Shown: positions 52,869-62,443, counted from the stretch's first letter. The stretch is DNA of 64,000 bases from Streptomyces bluensis (GCF_014650715.1 NZ_BMVM01000007.1:186001-250000), one strand, 5' to 3'. The notes: generated by a model not told the origin, from the sequence alone. Numbers and translations are program-made.

Positions 52869-53594
52869 TCACACCGCGCGCCCGGCCACCACCCACTTCG
52901 ACGGCAGCTCGACACGGCTGCCGTCGGGTGCCTGCTCGGTGGTGAGCAGGGACAGCTCCCCGCCGGCGAGGAGGGTGAGTCCGGCCGCGTGGAGGTACTC
53001 GGGGACCGCCTCGTCGGCCACCTCACCCGGGGCGATGCCGTGCTTGAGGACGGGCGCCAGCTTGGACGGCGGTCCTTCGGTGCCCCGGGCCAGGCCCAGC
53101 AGCAACGGGCGGGCGGTTTCGGAGAGTTCGACGAGGAGGACCCGGCCGCGCTCGCCCACGAGGGTCGCGAGGCCGTCGGCGAGCGGCTGGCGGTCGTCGG
53201 GCTCGCACTGGTGCAGGACACCCCGCATGTAGACGTTGGCGTCGCCGAGTTCCGTGTGCAGCGCCTGGGTCTCCGCCTTCTCCACCGCGTCGAGCTGCCG
53301 GTACCCGGCCTGTCCCGCGGGATCGGCGCGCCGTGCGTGGTCGAGCGCGGCGGCCGATATGTCGGCGCCGACGACGTGCCGGAAGCGGGAGGCCAGGAAC
53401 CGTGTCTGGGTGCCGTTACCGCAGCCGAGGTCCACCATGGGCAGTCCGGGGTCCACCAGGTGCGGCTCGAAGAGGGAGAGATGAACGCCCGCGGTCAGCG
53501 CGGGCTCCGCGTCCCAGAAGACGGCGCCCTGTTCCTCGGGGGCCTCGCCCCAGAAGCCCTCCCAGGCTTCCCTGTACCGACTCGTCACGCTCAT
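52869..53594 (-). CDS. SAM-dependent methyltransferase
   Basis: The 241-residue protein contains motif I MVDLGCGNGTQTRFLASR (about 52-69), ADISAAALDHAR, and a typical LVGERGRVLLVEL near 145. The substrate is not evident. The start MSVTSRYREAWEGFWG at 53594 was chosen because homology begins there. It lies upstream of the small Gly/Ala peptide gene in the same direction, but two hairpins lie between them, so a link is not supported. Confidence 0.85.
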   Translation of the reverse strand: MSVTSRYREAWEGFWGEAPEEQGAVFWDAEPALTAGVHLSLFEPHLVDPGLPMVDLGCGNGTQTRFLASRFRHVVGADISAAALDHARRADPAGQAGYRQLDAVEKAETQALHTELGDANVYMRGVLHQCEPDDRQPLADGLATLVGERGRVLLVELSETARPLLLGLARGTEGPPSKLAPVLKHGIAPGEVADEAVPEYLHAAGLTLLAGGELSLLTTEQAPDGSRVELPSKWVVAGRAV

Positions 53595-53653
53595 GCCCAC
53601 TCCCCGGATACGGCCGTGACCCACCCGAGGTGGCGGGCCAGATCGGGTGTATC

Positions 53654-53709
53654 GCGCCGGGAGTGATCCCACAAGCGCGCCGGCGCGTTTGTGGGATCAC
53701 TCCCGGCGC
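53654..53709 (-). terminator. Long 28-bp hairpin terminator
   Basis: Arms 53654-53681 and 53682-53709 are complementary over 28 bp with a single mismatch and no loop bases. It lies 35 nt after the stop of the SpoIIE-type gene (53745). Confidence 0.85.
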
Positions 53710-53744
53710 GCCCCGCGCGGGTTCGGCGGCAGCGACGCCGGGTG

Positions 53745-56228
53745 TCAGCGGGAGCGGCGCGGCGGCGTCAGCTCGAACCACACCGTCTTGCCGGTGCTGG
53801 TCCGGCTGGTGCCCCACTCCCGGGCCAGTGTGCTGACCACGCGCATCCCGCGCCCGAACTCGTCGGTGCGGCCCGCGCTGAGCAGCGTCGGCAGGGTGGG
53901 GTCGTCGTCATCGACCTCGCACAGCAGCGTGTCGCCGCGGACCAGGCGCAGTGCGATCCGGCGGCCGTCGGCGTGCCGTACGGCGTTGGTGACCAGCTCG
54001 CTGACCAGCGTCTCGGCGGTGTCCACGAGTGTGTTCAGGCCCCAGACGTGGAGCTGTTCACGGACGGCGGCACGGGCCCTGCCGGCCTCGGCCGGGTCAC
54101 GGGCGAGCCGCCACTCGGCGACGTCCTCGGGTTCGATGCCGTTGAGCCTGGCCATCAGCAGGGCCACGTCGTCCTTGCGGCCGCCGCGGGTGTTGAGGGC
54201 ACGGATGATGGTGTCGCAGGCGTCGTCCATGGAGGCGGCCGGGTGGGCGGCGGACTCGCAGAGCGTGGCGAGGCCGACGCCGATGTCCTCGCCGCGCATC
54301 TCGACCAGGCCGTCGGTGCACATCACGAGGCGGTCTCCGGGTTCCACGCGCACGCGTATGGCCTCGAAGGGCACCCCGCCGACGCCGATGGGCGCACCCG
54401 TGGGCAGGTCGAGCAGTTCGCTGCTGCCGTCCTCGGCGCGGACCAGCACGGGTGGGATGTGGCCCGCGTTGGCGAGGTGCAGTTCGCTCGCGATCGGGTC
54501 GTAGACGGCGTACAGGCAGGTCGCGAGGTAGTGCTCGCCGAGGCGCTGGGCGAGGTCGTCGAGGTTGCGCAGGAGCTGTGCGGGCGGCAGGTCGAGTCCG
54601 GCCATCGTCTGGACGGCCGTGCGCAACTGGCCCATCATCGCCGCAGAGTTGAGGCCGTGTCCCATGACGTCGCCCACGACCAGCGCGGTGCGGGCGCCGG
54701 GCAGCTTCACCGAGTCGAACCAGTCACCGCCGACGCGCCCCAGCAACGTACCCGGCAGATAGCGGGTGGCGATGTCGCAGCCCGGCATGCGGGCCGCGAT
54801 CTGCGGCAGCATGCTGTCCTGGAGTGTCTCGGCGACGTTCTCCTGGTACGTGTACATGCGCGCGTTGTCGAGGACGAGGCCCGCGCGGGCGGCGAGTTCG
54901 GCGCCGGTGACGCGGTCCATGTCGTTGAAGACGGGCCGCTCCGGGTGGCGCAGCAGGATCATGAAGCCGAGCACCACGTTGCGTGCTTTCAGGGGCACGA
55001 CCAGCATGGAGCGGCCGGTGATCAGCGGCCGGATGTCGCGCTTTTCGAACTGCGCGGCGATCGCGTGCCCCATCTGCTCGCTGATGCGCGGCACGAGGAC
55101 GGGCTCGCCGGTGGTCATGCACTGGAAGAACGGCGTGTGCGCGGGGAAGGGCATGGCCTCGCCGACCGGGACGACGTCGTCCCAGCGTCCCGGCTCGTCG
55201 GTGTGCTCCACGGCCACGCGGTGCCACATGGTGGTCGTGTCGGGCACGCCGTCGGGGAAACCCTCACCGGCCACGACCTGTTCGCGCAGATAGGTGCCCG
55301 CGACGTCGGTGAAGCGCGGTACGACGGCCCTGCTGACCTCGATGATGGTCCGGGAGAGGTCGAGGGAGGTGCCGATGCGTGAGCTGACCTCGTTGAGGAA
55401 CTCCAGGCGCTCGCGCACGGCGGCGTACTCAAGGTCCTCGCCCTCGTCCTGGAGGTCTTCCGGTACGGGCATGCCGGCGGCCACGGCCCGTGCGGCCCGC
55501 TCGCGGCGCGCCTTGCGCTCGGCGCGGCGCGGGACGCCCCAGTCGGGGGTGACCGGCACCCGGTCGTTCTGGCTGAACTCCAGGACGGGATAGCCGAGTT
55601 CCAGGATCTGGGCGACGATGCGGGCGCTTTCGCCGACGCTCACGCTGGGCAGGATCTCGGGGAGCCTGCGGGCGAGTTCCTCGGCGCCGGGGAAGTCGGT
55701 GTGCAGGGCGAAGCCGGGGGCGATCCGCTCGACGGGGACTTCACCGTCCTCGCCTTCGAGCCGCGTCCCGTCCGCGTCGGCCGCGAGCACGAGCAGCCGT
55801 TCCCGCCCGGGTCCGACCAGCGGGTAGGCCCACCACAGGACGTCGACGCGGCCCCGGTCCCGCTCCGGAACCGTGAGCCGGGCGCGCCCGGCGGCGGGGT
55901 AGGAGAGCCGTCCGTCGAGGGACGACTCCAGGTCGTGGCCGAGTCCGTCGTACGCGGTGTACGACCCGTACACGGCGGACTCGTCGATCTCGTCGGTCTC
56001 GGGCAGCGCACCGGACACGGGGAGCAGGTCCACGGCGGGGCGGCCCACCGCGTCCTCCTTGGCGGCGCCGAACAGCCGCCGCGCGCCGGTGCTCCAGTGG
56101 GAGACGAGCCCCTCGCGGTCGACCACGACCACAGCCAGCGGGATGCGGCCGACGGTGACGTGCCCCGCCGTCTCGCCGCCTGAAGCCCCGCGGCTGGGAG
56201 GTGTGCCGCGCTCTCCGCCACGGTCCAT
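53745..56228 (-). CDS. PAS-GAF-SpoIIE phosphatase-HATPase regulator
   Basis: The 827-residue protein has a PAS-like domain (about 22-120, IPLAVVVVDREGLVSHWSTG), a GAF domain (about 300-465), a PP2C/SpoIIE phosphatase (about 480-690; metal-binding GGDWFD and VVGDVMGHG, then CTDGLVEMRG) and a C-terminal anti-sigma-type HATPase (about 700-820; ETLVSELVTNAVRHADGRRI, DDDDPTLPTLL). Such proteins dephosphorylate anti-anti-sigma factors and may phosphorylate them too, controlling SigB-like sigma factors. A SigB-type factor lies elsewhere in this window, but a direct link is only inference. Confidence 0.93.
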   Translation of the reverse strand: MDRGGERGTPPSRGASGGETAGHVTVGRIPLAVVVVDREGLVSHWSTGARRLFGAAKEDAVGRPAVDLLPVSGALPETDEIDESAVYGSYTAYDGLGHDLESSLDGRLSYPAAGRARLTVPERDRGRVDVLWWAYPLVGPGRERLLVLAADADGTRLEGEDGEVPVERIAPGFALHTDFPGAEELARRLPEILPSVSVGESARIVAQILELGYPVLEFSQNDRVPVTPDWGVPRRAERKARRERAARAVAAGMPVPEDLQDEGEDLEYAAVRERLEFLNEVSSRIGTSLDLSRTIIEVSRAVVPRFTDVAGTYLREQVVAGEGFPDGVPDTTTMWHRVAVEHTDEPGRWDDVVPVGEAMPFPAHTPFFQCMTTGEPVLVPRISEQMGHAIAAQFEKRDIRPLITGRSMLVVPLKARNVVLGFMILLRHPERPVFNDMDRVTGAELAARAGLVLDNARMYTYQENVAETLQDSMLPQIAARMPGCDIATRYLPGTLLGRVGGDWFDSVKLPGARTALVVGDVMGHGLNSAAMMGQLRTAVQTMAGLDLPPAQLLRNLDDLAQRLGEHYLATCLYAVYDPIASELHLANAGHIPPVLVRAEDGSSELLDLPTGAPIGVGGVPFEAIRVRVEPGDRLVMCTDGLVEMRGEDIGVGLATLCESAAHPAASMDDACDTIIRALNTRGGRKDDVALLMARLNGIEPEDVAEWRLARDPAEAGRARAAVREQLHVWGLNTLVDTAETLVSELVTNAVRHADGRRIALRLVRGDTLLCEVDDDDPTLPTLLSAGRTDEFGRGMRVVSTLAREWGTSRTSTGKTVWFELTPPRRSR

Positions 56229-56379
56229 GACCCAGGCCCTCTCTCCCCACGGCTCCGCAAGATCTGTGCCGCCGTCACTACCGTACGGCCACGTCCGGTC
56301 GCGATGTGTGGCAATACGTGAATTGGCCTCGGGGTCGCCTCCGGCGCGCGCACACCGGCGCACGGCTCCGGTCGCGCCT

Positions 56380-58734
56380 TCAGTCCTCGTGCCTCAGTTG
56401 CAGGTCCCGTTCCGTTCTGCCGTCACCGGCGATCTCCAGGGCCGTGGCGGCTGGTGGGTAGCCGGACGCGATGACCGTGTACTCGCCGGCGGCGAGGCCG
56501 TCGAAGCGGAACGCTCCGTCGGTGCCGGTGGTGAGCGTGCCGACGACCGTGCCGGTGGCGTCGAGGAGGGTGACGCGGGCGTCCTCGACGGGGCGTCCGC
56601 CTGCGGCGCGGACCGTGCCGCACAGGACGGCGCCGCCCGCGAGTTCGATGTCCTGACGGGTCTCGTGGGCGGCCTGGACGGTCACGGGGAGGGCGGCCGG
56701 GCGGAAGGTGTGTGCGCCGGCGGCGAGGGTGTACGCGCCGGCCGCCACCTCCGTGATGAGGTACCCCCCTTCGCTCCCGCTGCGGGTGGTGGCGACGACC
56801 TGTCCGTGGACGTCGGTGAGCGTGACGGTCGCGTCCCGCAGGGGGCGCCCGTCCGCGGTGATCACACGCCCCGCGAGCCGTCCCGCGCCGCCGAGTACCA
56901 CGTCGAGCTCCACGGGCCGCTCGCCCAGTGTCACGGTCACGGCGAGCGGCTGGTGACCGCCGGCCGACGCGATGAGCATGTACGAACCGGCGCCGGGCGT
57001 GGCCAGCGCGTACCGGCCGTCCTCGCCGCTGGCACCGCGCCCGATCTGCTGTCCGAGCACGTCGATGAGGGTGAGCGCGGCGCGTGGCACGACGGTGCCC
57101 TCGTGGTCGCGGACGATGCCGCGGACGGGGACGCCGGTGGGGTGCGGGGACCGGGCGTGTGGAAGGGAGAGGGGCTGGAGGGGGGTGGGAGGTGCGGGAA
57201 CGGGAGGTGTGGTGTGGGGATGTGCGGGGTCGGGATGTGCGGGGTCGGCGGGGGCGTCGTGGCGCACCCGTGGTCTCCCCTTGAGGAAGAAGGCGAGGAG
57301 CATGCCGAGGACGAGCACCGGCACGAGGTACAGGAACATCCGCGGCAAAGTGTCGGCGTACGCCCCGCCGTGGTCGTGCGGCAGGTCGGCGGCCCCGGTC
57401 GTGAGGAGCGCGCCGCAGACGGCCACGCCGACGCCTCCGCCGAGGTGCCGGAGGTAGTTGTTCGCGCTGGTCGCGGACTGGACGTCGGTGGGGCGCACGG
57501 AGTTCTGCAGGGCGTGGACCAGGACGGGCATCACCATGCCGATGCCGGCGCCGAGGACGGCCGTCCAGATGCCGTAGTGCAGCCGGGGCGTGTCGGCGTC
57601 GAGGCGGGAGAGGAGCCACATGCCGACGGCGGCGAGAGCGGTGCCGAGGACCGGGTAGGCCCGGTAGTGCCCGGTGTGGCTGACGAGTTGGCCGACGACG
57701 ACCGACGCGCCCACGATGCCGGCCGTCATCGGCAGCATGAGCAGCCCGGACTCGGTGGCCGAGGCGCCGTCGACCAGTTGCAGGAAGGTCGGCAGCCAGC
57801 TGCCCGCCGCGAACAGCGCGGCCCCGATGAACAGGCCCACGATCCCGGTGACGTTGAACGCGGAGTCCTTGAACAGCCGCAGGGGGACCAGGGGTTCGGG
57901 GGCGTGGCGCTCGACGACGAGGAAGAGGACGGCCGCGCCGACGGCTGCCGCACCCAGACCCCGGACGGTGTCCGATCCCCAGGGGTACTCGGTGCCGCCC
58001 CAGGCGGCCAGCAGCACGAGGCAGGCGGACGCGACAGCGAGCAGCAGCGCCCCGAGGACGTCGAAGCGGGCCTTCGCCCTGGACTTCGGCAGCTTCAGTG
58101 CGAGGGTGACGACCGTCAGGGCCACGAGTCCGAAGGGGACGTTGCCGTAGAAGCACCACCTCCAGGAGAGGTGGTCCGTGACATAGCCGCCCAGGAGGGG
58201 ACCGGCGACGGAGGCCAGGCCGAACGCCGCGCCGGCGAGACCCACGAAGCGACCGCGGGCACGGGCGGGCACGATGTCCGCCATGATCGCCTGGACACCG
58301 ATCAGGAGGCCGCCCGCGCCGATGCCCTGGAGCGCGCGGAAGGCGATGAGCTGATCCATGGTGCGCGACCGGCCGGTGAGCGCCGAGCCGACGACGAAGA
58401 CGACGACCGCGAACTGGAAGGCGCCCTTGCGCCCGTACAGGTCGCCGCACTTGCCGTACACGGGCAGGGCGACGGTGGCGGTGAGGAGGTACGCGGTGAT
58501 CACCCAGGACGTCCGGTCCAGGCCGTGCAGTTCGGCCGCGATCTCCGGGAGCGCGGTGGCCACCGTCATCTGCTCCAGCGCGGCGAGCAGCAGCGCGAGC
58601 ACGAGCCCGAAGAACACCAACCGGACGCGGCGCGGCGCGAGTTGGCCGGAAGGAATCTCCGGTGGGGGTGTTGTCCACGGGGGTGTGGCGGCTGGTTCGG
58701 CCTCGTCGGCCTGCGTCAGAGTGATCCCGCCCAC
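56380..58734 (-). CDS. MFS exporter (DHA2) fused to three carboxypeptidase-regulatory-like domains
   Basis: The 784-residue protein begins (GTG at 58734, GAGGGGAG upstream) with a DHA2-type 14-helix drug-proton antiporter: LALLLAALEQMTVATALPEI, TSWVITAYLLTATVALPVYG, GDLYGRKGAFQFA, ending near 500 in LVLGMLLAFFLKGR. A Pro/His linker follows, then three beta-sandwich repeats of about 75-80 residues (VRGIVRDHEGTVVPRAALTL, LAGRVITADGRPLRDATVTL, LCGTVRAAGGRPVEDARVTL) up to the end. These are CarboxypepD_reg/Ig-like modules. Their side of the membrane should follow from the even helix number, that is the cytoplasmic side, which is odd for such domains. Confidence 0.88.
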   Translation of the reverse strand: MGGITLTQADEAEPAATPPWTTPPPEIPSGQLAPRRVRLVFFGLVLALLLAALEQMTVATALPEIAAELHGLDRTSWVITAYLLTATVALPVYGKCGDLYGRKGAFQFAVVVFVVGSALTGRSRTMDQLIAFRALQGIGAGGLLIGVQAIMADIVPARARGRFVGLAGAAFGLASVAGPLLGGYVTDHLSWRWCFYGNVPFGLVALTVVTLALKLPKSRAKARFDVLGALLLAVASACLVLLAAWGGTEYPWGSDTVRGLGAAAVGAAVLFLVVERHAPEPLVPLRLFKDSAFNVTGIVGLFIGAALFAAGSWLPTFLQLVDGASATESGLLMLPMTAGIVGASVVVGQLVSHTGHYRAYPVLGTALAAVGMWLLSRLDADTPRLHYGIWTAVLGAGIGMVMPVLVHALQNSVRPTDVQSATSANNYLRHLGGGVGVAVCGALLTTGAADLPHDHGGAYADTLPRMFLYLVPVLVLGMLLAFFLKGRPRVRHDAPADPAHPDPAHPHTTPPVPAPPTPLQPLSLPHARSPHPTGVPVRGIVRDHEGTVVPRAALTLIDVLGQQIGRGASGEDGRYALATPGAGSYMLIASAGGHQPLAVTVTLGERPVELDVVLGGAGRLAGRVITADGRPLRDATVTLTDVHGQVVATTRSGSEGGYLITEVAAGAYTLAAGAHTFRPAALPVTVQAAHETRQDIELAGGAVLCGTVRAAGGRPVEDARVTLLDATGTVVGTLTTGTDGAFRFDGLAAGEYTVIASGYPPAATALEIAGDGRTERDLQLRHED

Positions 58735-58873
58735 GTGCCGCTCCCCTCGTCGCACCTGCTGCGCGATTCCCGCGTTACGCGACAACTGCGAGCAGGCACG
58801 ACGAGTTACGGCGAACCATGGGGTGCTGAGGGTGATCCACTCGAACCGGTGAGGGAGCGCGAGGCGAGCGCCT

Positions 58874-58919
58874 GCGGGTGCGTGGTGGACAAGAACCCCG
58901 CAGACGAGAACGCACCCGC
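58874..58919 (-). terminator. Candidate terminator after the SRPBCC gene
   Basis: A 10-bp stem (58874-58883 with 58910-58919) with a 26-nt loop lies 20 nt downstream of the stop at 58940. Confidence 0.4.
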
Positions 58920-58939
58920 CGAACCCCCGGTGGGAACCC

Positions 58940-59383
58940 CTACTTCTCGACCTCGGCCGCCAGCTTCGCCAGCACCAGGTCGTAGATGCGAGCCAGACCC
59001 TTGGGTGCGAAGGTCCTCTCGAAGAAGCCGCCGATCCCCCCGGCACCGTTCCAGACGGTGGTGACCACGACCCGGGACCTGCCCTCTCCCGCCGGCGTGA
59101 CCCGCCAGGTCGTGACCATGGAGGAGTTGCGGTCCTTCTCGACGAGCTCGCCGTCGGTGGGCTCGGTGACCTCCAGGAGGCAGTCGCGGACGCGCTTGCT
59201 GGTGGCCTGGAGCTTCCAGTGGACGAGGGTGCCCTCGCCGTCGCCGCCCTCACGCACCTCGTACTCGCTGAAGTGCTCGGGCAGCAGCTTCGCGCGGGTG
59301 TCGCTGTAGTCGGCGATGGTGTCGAACACCGTCTCCGCGTCCGCCGCGACGACTCGCTCCGTGGTGGCCTCGACCTGCGCCAT
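58940..59383 (-). CDS. SRPBCC family protein
   Basis: The 147-residue protein spans one START-like SRPBCC domain (MAQVEATTERVVAADAETVF, VTTVWNGAGGIGGFFERTFA and a C-terminal helix). It could bind a hydrophobic ligand or act as a polyketide-cyclase-like enzyme; no partner is evident. GGAGGAAG precedes the ATG. It is divergent from the radical SAM gene. Confidence 0.85.
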   Translation of the reverse strand: MAQVEATTERVVAADAETVFDTIADYSDTRAKLLPEHFSEYEVREGGDGEGTLVHWKLQATSKRVRDCLLEVTEPTDGELVEKDRNSSMVTTWRVTPAGEGRSRVVVTTVWNGAGGIGGFFERTFAPKGLARIYDLVLAKLAAEVEK

Positions 59384-59532
59384 TGCACTTCCTCCAGCAC
59401 TTGGTGTTGCTCGGGTTGAGGAAAGCCAACCATCAGGCGGCCGAGCCGCCCAAATCGGGGTCCGCCAAGAGGTCTCGAACGACGCCCGCGGACGGGGCCG
59501 GACTGGGCCGGACGAGCCCGCACACGGCATTC

Positions 59533-59544
59533 GAAAACAGGTTC
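59533..59544. promoter_or_regulatory. Weak LexA-like box
   Basis: GAAA-ACAG-GTTC differs by one base from GAAC-N4-GTTC and starts 24 bp before the strong box. Confidence 0.35.
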
Positions 59545-59556
59545 GCACGATCAAGG

Positions 59557-59568
59557 GAACATGTGTTC
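59557..59568. promoter_or_regulatory. LexA-type SOS box
   Basis: GAAC-ATGT-GTTC is a perfect match to the actinobacterial LexA consensus GAAC-N4-GTTC. It sits 33 nt before the radical SAM start at 59602. Confidence 0.6.
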
Positions 59569-59601
59569 TATTCTATGGCCAGTGCTACCGAGGAGGTGCC
59601 C

Positions 59602-60645
59602 ATGCGCTGGGACCAACTGGCCGAGAACTCCGCCCGGGCCCGGGACGCCGCGCTGTTCGACGCGGACGCGGTGACCACCCGCACCTTCGACACCCCGGAG
59701 TTCCGTGGCGTGACGTTCCACGAGATCCGGGCGAAGTCGATCGTGAACCGGGTGCCGGGGGCCTCCCGTATGCCCTTCGAATGGACGGTGAACCCGTACC
59801 GGGGTTGCACACACGCGTGTGTCTACTGTTTCGCGCGCAAGACCCACAGCTATCTGGACCTCGACACCGGTCTCGGCTTCGACTCGCAGATCGTCGTGAA
59901 GGTCAACGCCCCCGAACTGCTGCGCCGCCACCTCGCCTCACCCCGCTGGCGCGGCGAGCACATAGCGATGGGCACCAACGTCGACTGCTACCAGCGTGCG
60001 GAGGGCCGCTACCGGCTGATGCCGGGCATCATCTCCGCCCTGCACGACCACGCGAACCCGTTCTCGATCCTCACCAAGGGCACGCTGATCCTGCGTGACC
60101 TCGACCTGCTGAGGCGGGCGTCCGAGGTCACCGAGGTCGGCATCTCCGTCTCCGTCGGCTTCACCGACCACGAGCTGTGGCGCACCGTCGAACCGGGCAC
60201 GCCCGCCCCGGAGCGCCGCCTGGACGTGGTGCGCACCCTCACCGGCCACGGCATCGGCTGCGGTGTCCTGATGGCCCCGGTGATCCCGTTCCTGAGCGAC
60301 AACCCGGCCCAACTGCGGGCCACCGTACGGGCGATCGCGGCCTCCGGGGCCACCTCCGTGACACCGCTGGTGCTGCATCTGCGGCCCGGCGCCCGGGAGT
60401 GGTTCATGGCCTGGCTGGAGCGCAACCACCCCCACCTCGTACGGCGTTACGAGCGGCTGTACGCGGAAGGCGCGTACGCCCCGAAGTGGTACCAGCGCCG
60501 GATCACCGGTCAGGTCCACGCACTGGCCCAGGAGTACGGCATGGGGCCCACACACGCGGGTCTGCCGCGCAGGGTCCCGGCGCCCGGGCCCGAGGCACCC
60601 GAACACCGGGCGGAACCGACGGTGACCCAGCTGACGCTGCTCTGA
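59602..60645 (+). CDS. Rv2578c-type radical SAM protein
   Basis: The 347-residue protein has the iron-sulfur motif CTHACVYC (CxxxCxxC, 69-76) and a TIM-barrel-like core (NVDCYQRAEGRYRLMPGIIS, SILTKGTLILRDLDLLRRA). It belongs to the Rv2578c family, distantly related to spore photoproduct lyase, so a DNA-repair reaction is conceivable but unproven. GAGGAGGTGCC precedes the ATG at 59602. LexA-type boxes upstream agree with DNA-damage induction. Confidence 0.9.
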   Translation: MRWDQLAENSARARDAALFDADAVTTRTFDTPEFRGVTFHEIRAKSIVNRVPGASRMPFEWTVNPYRGCTHACVYCFARKTHSYLDLDTGLGFDSQIVVKVNAPELLRRHLASPRWRGEHIAMGTNVDCYQRAEGRYRLMPGIISALHDHANPFSILTKGTLILRDLDLLRRASEVTEVGISVSVGFTDHELWRTVEPGTPAPERRLDVVRTLTGHGIGCGVLMAPVIPFLSDNPAQLRATVRAIAASGATSVTPLVLHLRPGAREWFMAWLERNHPHLVRRYERLYAEGAYAPKWYQRRITGQVHALAQEYGMGPTHAGLPRRVPAPGPEAPEHRAEPTVTQLTLL

Positions 60646-60814
60646 CCGCGACCGGACCGCGGGCGGACGGGGTCGGGAAGCGCGTCCGAGTGCTTCTCCC
60701 GGCCCGTTCGGGTCACGTGTGGGCAGAACGCGTTCTTCCGGGCGTCCGCTTCGGGACGATGCGACGAGGGCCGTGGAGCGCACGGCTCACGTACCGCGTC
60801 CTGGGAGCCCGCCA

Positions 60815-62410
60815 ATGAAGAAACGCGCAGCTGCTCTGTGCGGTGCCGCCGTCGTGGTGGCCGGAATGGTCACCGGGGCTCCGGCCGACGCGAACGCCGA
60901 CACGGCGTCCGCACCGCGCACCACGCTCAACGCTCCGACGGCGAAGCCGGCCTGGAAGAAGTGCGGGACGAAGGACTACCCGAGGCTCCAGTGCGCGTCC
61001 CTGAAGGTGCCGCTCGACCACGCGAACCCGCGCGGCAGGCAGATCACGCTCGCCCTTTCGCGCGTGCCGCACACGGCGAAGAAGTACCAGGGTCCGCTGC
61101 TGGTCAACCCCGGCGGGCCCGGCGGCAGCGGTCTCACACTGGCCGGGTTCGTCGCGTCCTCACTGCCGCGGACGGTGGCGGCGCAGTACGACGTCATCGG
61201 CTTCGATCCGCGCGGCGTCGGCGCCAGCAGGCCCGCCCTGAACTGCCGGCCGGGGTATTTCTCGCCGGTGCGCCCCGACTCCCTGCCGGTCACTCCGGCC
61301 GTCGAGAAGGCCAACCTCGACCGTGCCGCCGCCTTCGCCAAGGCGTGCGCGACGAAACACGGGGATCTGCTGCCGTACATCGGCACGGTCAGCGCGGTCA
61401 GGGACATGGACGCGATCCGGCAGGCGCTCGGGGCCGAGAAGATCAACTACTTCGGGTACTCGTACGGCACCTACCTGGGCGCCGTCTACGCGAAGCTCTA
61501 CCCGGACCGCGTCCGCCGCGCGGTCCTGGACTCGGTCGTCGACCCCACTGGCGTGTGGTACGCCGACAACATCCGGCAGGACCACGCGTTCAACGACCGC
61601 CACCTCGCGTTCACGGCGTGGGTCGCGAAGCACGACGCGACGTACAAGCTGGGCACCGACCCGGCGAAGGTGGAAGCCAAGTGGTACGCCATGCGCAGGG
61701 CCCTCGCCAAGAAGCCCGCGGACGGCAAGGTGGGCGCCTCCGAGCTGGAGGACACCTTCGTCCCGGGCGGCTACTACAACGGCTACTGGCCCTACCTCGC
61801 CGAGGCGTTCGCGGCCTATGCGAACCGCAGGGACGACGACCCGCTGGTCGAGGCCTACGAGAACTTCGGCGCCGTCGACGCGGCGGGCGACAACGGCTAC
61901 AGCGTCTACTCCGCCGTGCAGTGCGCCGACGTGGCCTGGCCGCGCGACTGGGGGCAGTGGCGCAGGGACAACTGGGACACGTACGCGAAGGCACCGTTCA
62001 TGACGTGGAGCAACGCCTGGTACAACGCCCCGTGCGCGTTCTGGCCGACGAGCGCGCAGCAGCCGGTCGACGTCTCCAACGACGCGGCGCCGCCGATGCT
62101 GCTCTTCCAGGCGACGAACGACGCGGCCACCCCGTACGAGGGCGGTGTCGCGGTCCACCGTCTGCTGCGCGGCTCCAGCCTGGTGGTGGAGCAGGGCGGC
62201 GGCAACCACGGCATCACGCTCAGCGGGAATGCCTGCCTCGACAAGCACCTGGCGGCGTATCTGACCGACGGCACGATGCCGCGGGGCGCGGGCGGGGAGG
62301 CCGACGCGGTGTGCAAGCGGCTGCCCGACCCGAAACCGCTGACCGCGAAGTCGGCACGCTCCTCCACACGGGGTGCGGCACTGCACGGGCTGCTCGGCTT
62401 CCGCGGCTGA
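60815..62410 (+). CDS. Secreted TAP-like alpha/beta hydrolase (tripeptidyl aminopeptidase type)
   Basis: The 531-residue protein begins with a signal peptide (MKKRAAALCGAAVVVAGMVT ending near ADANA). The hydrolase domain shows LLVNPGGPGGSG (oxyanion region), VIGFDPRGVGAS, the nucleophile GYSYGT (Ser about 216), the acid in FQATNDAATPYEGG and His in GGNHGI, and the C-terminal TAP-like domain with CLDKHLAAYLTDG. It resembles the SlpD/SlpE/Tap peptidases of Streptomyces, which remove short N-terminal peptides outside the cell. Confidence 0.92.
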   Translation: MKKRAAALCGAAVVVAGMVTGAPADANADTASAPRTTLNAPTAKPAWKKCGTKDYPRLQCASLKVPLDHANPRGRQITLALSRVPHTAKKYQGPLLVNPGGPGGSGLTLAGFVASSLPRTVAAQYDVIGFDPRGVGASRPALNCRPGYFSPVRPDSLPVTPAVEKANLDRAAAFAKACATKHGDLLPYIGTVSAVRDMDAIRQALGAEKINYFGYSYGTYLGAVYAKLYPDRVRRAVLDSVVDPTGVWYADNIRQDHAFNDRHLAFTAWVAKHDATYKLGTDPAKVEAKWYAMRRALAKKPADGKVGASELEDTFVPGGYYNGYWPYLAEAFAAYANRRDDDPLVEAYENFGAVDAAGDNGYSVYSAVQCADVAWPRDWGQWRRDNWDTYAKAPFMTWSNAWYNAPCAFWPTSAQQPVDVSNDAAPPMLLFQATNDAATPYEGGVAVHRLLRGSSLVVEQGGGNHGITLSGNACLDKHLAAYLTDGTMPRGAGGEADAVCKRLPDPKPLTAKSARSSTRGAALHGLLGFRG

Positions 62411-62431
62411 GACCGCACACGGGTGCCCCGT

Positions 62432-62437
62432 TAGGGT
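62432..62437 (+). promoter_or_regulatory. Candidate -10 of a leaderless promoter
   Basis: TAGGGT lies 6 nt before the ATG at 62444; no ribosome binding site is present. Confidence 0.35.
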
Positions 62438-62443
62438 GCCGCC

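Noticed and set aside
52673..52945. Plus-strand frame between the peptide and methyltransferase genes
   Set aside because: Runs into the methyltransferase gene on the other strand and spans its terminator hairpin.
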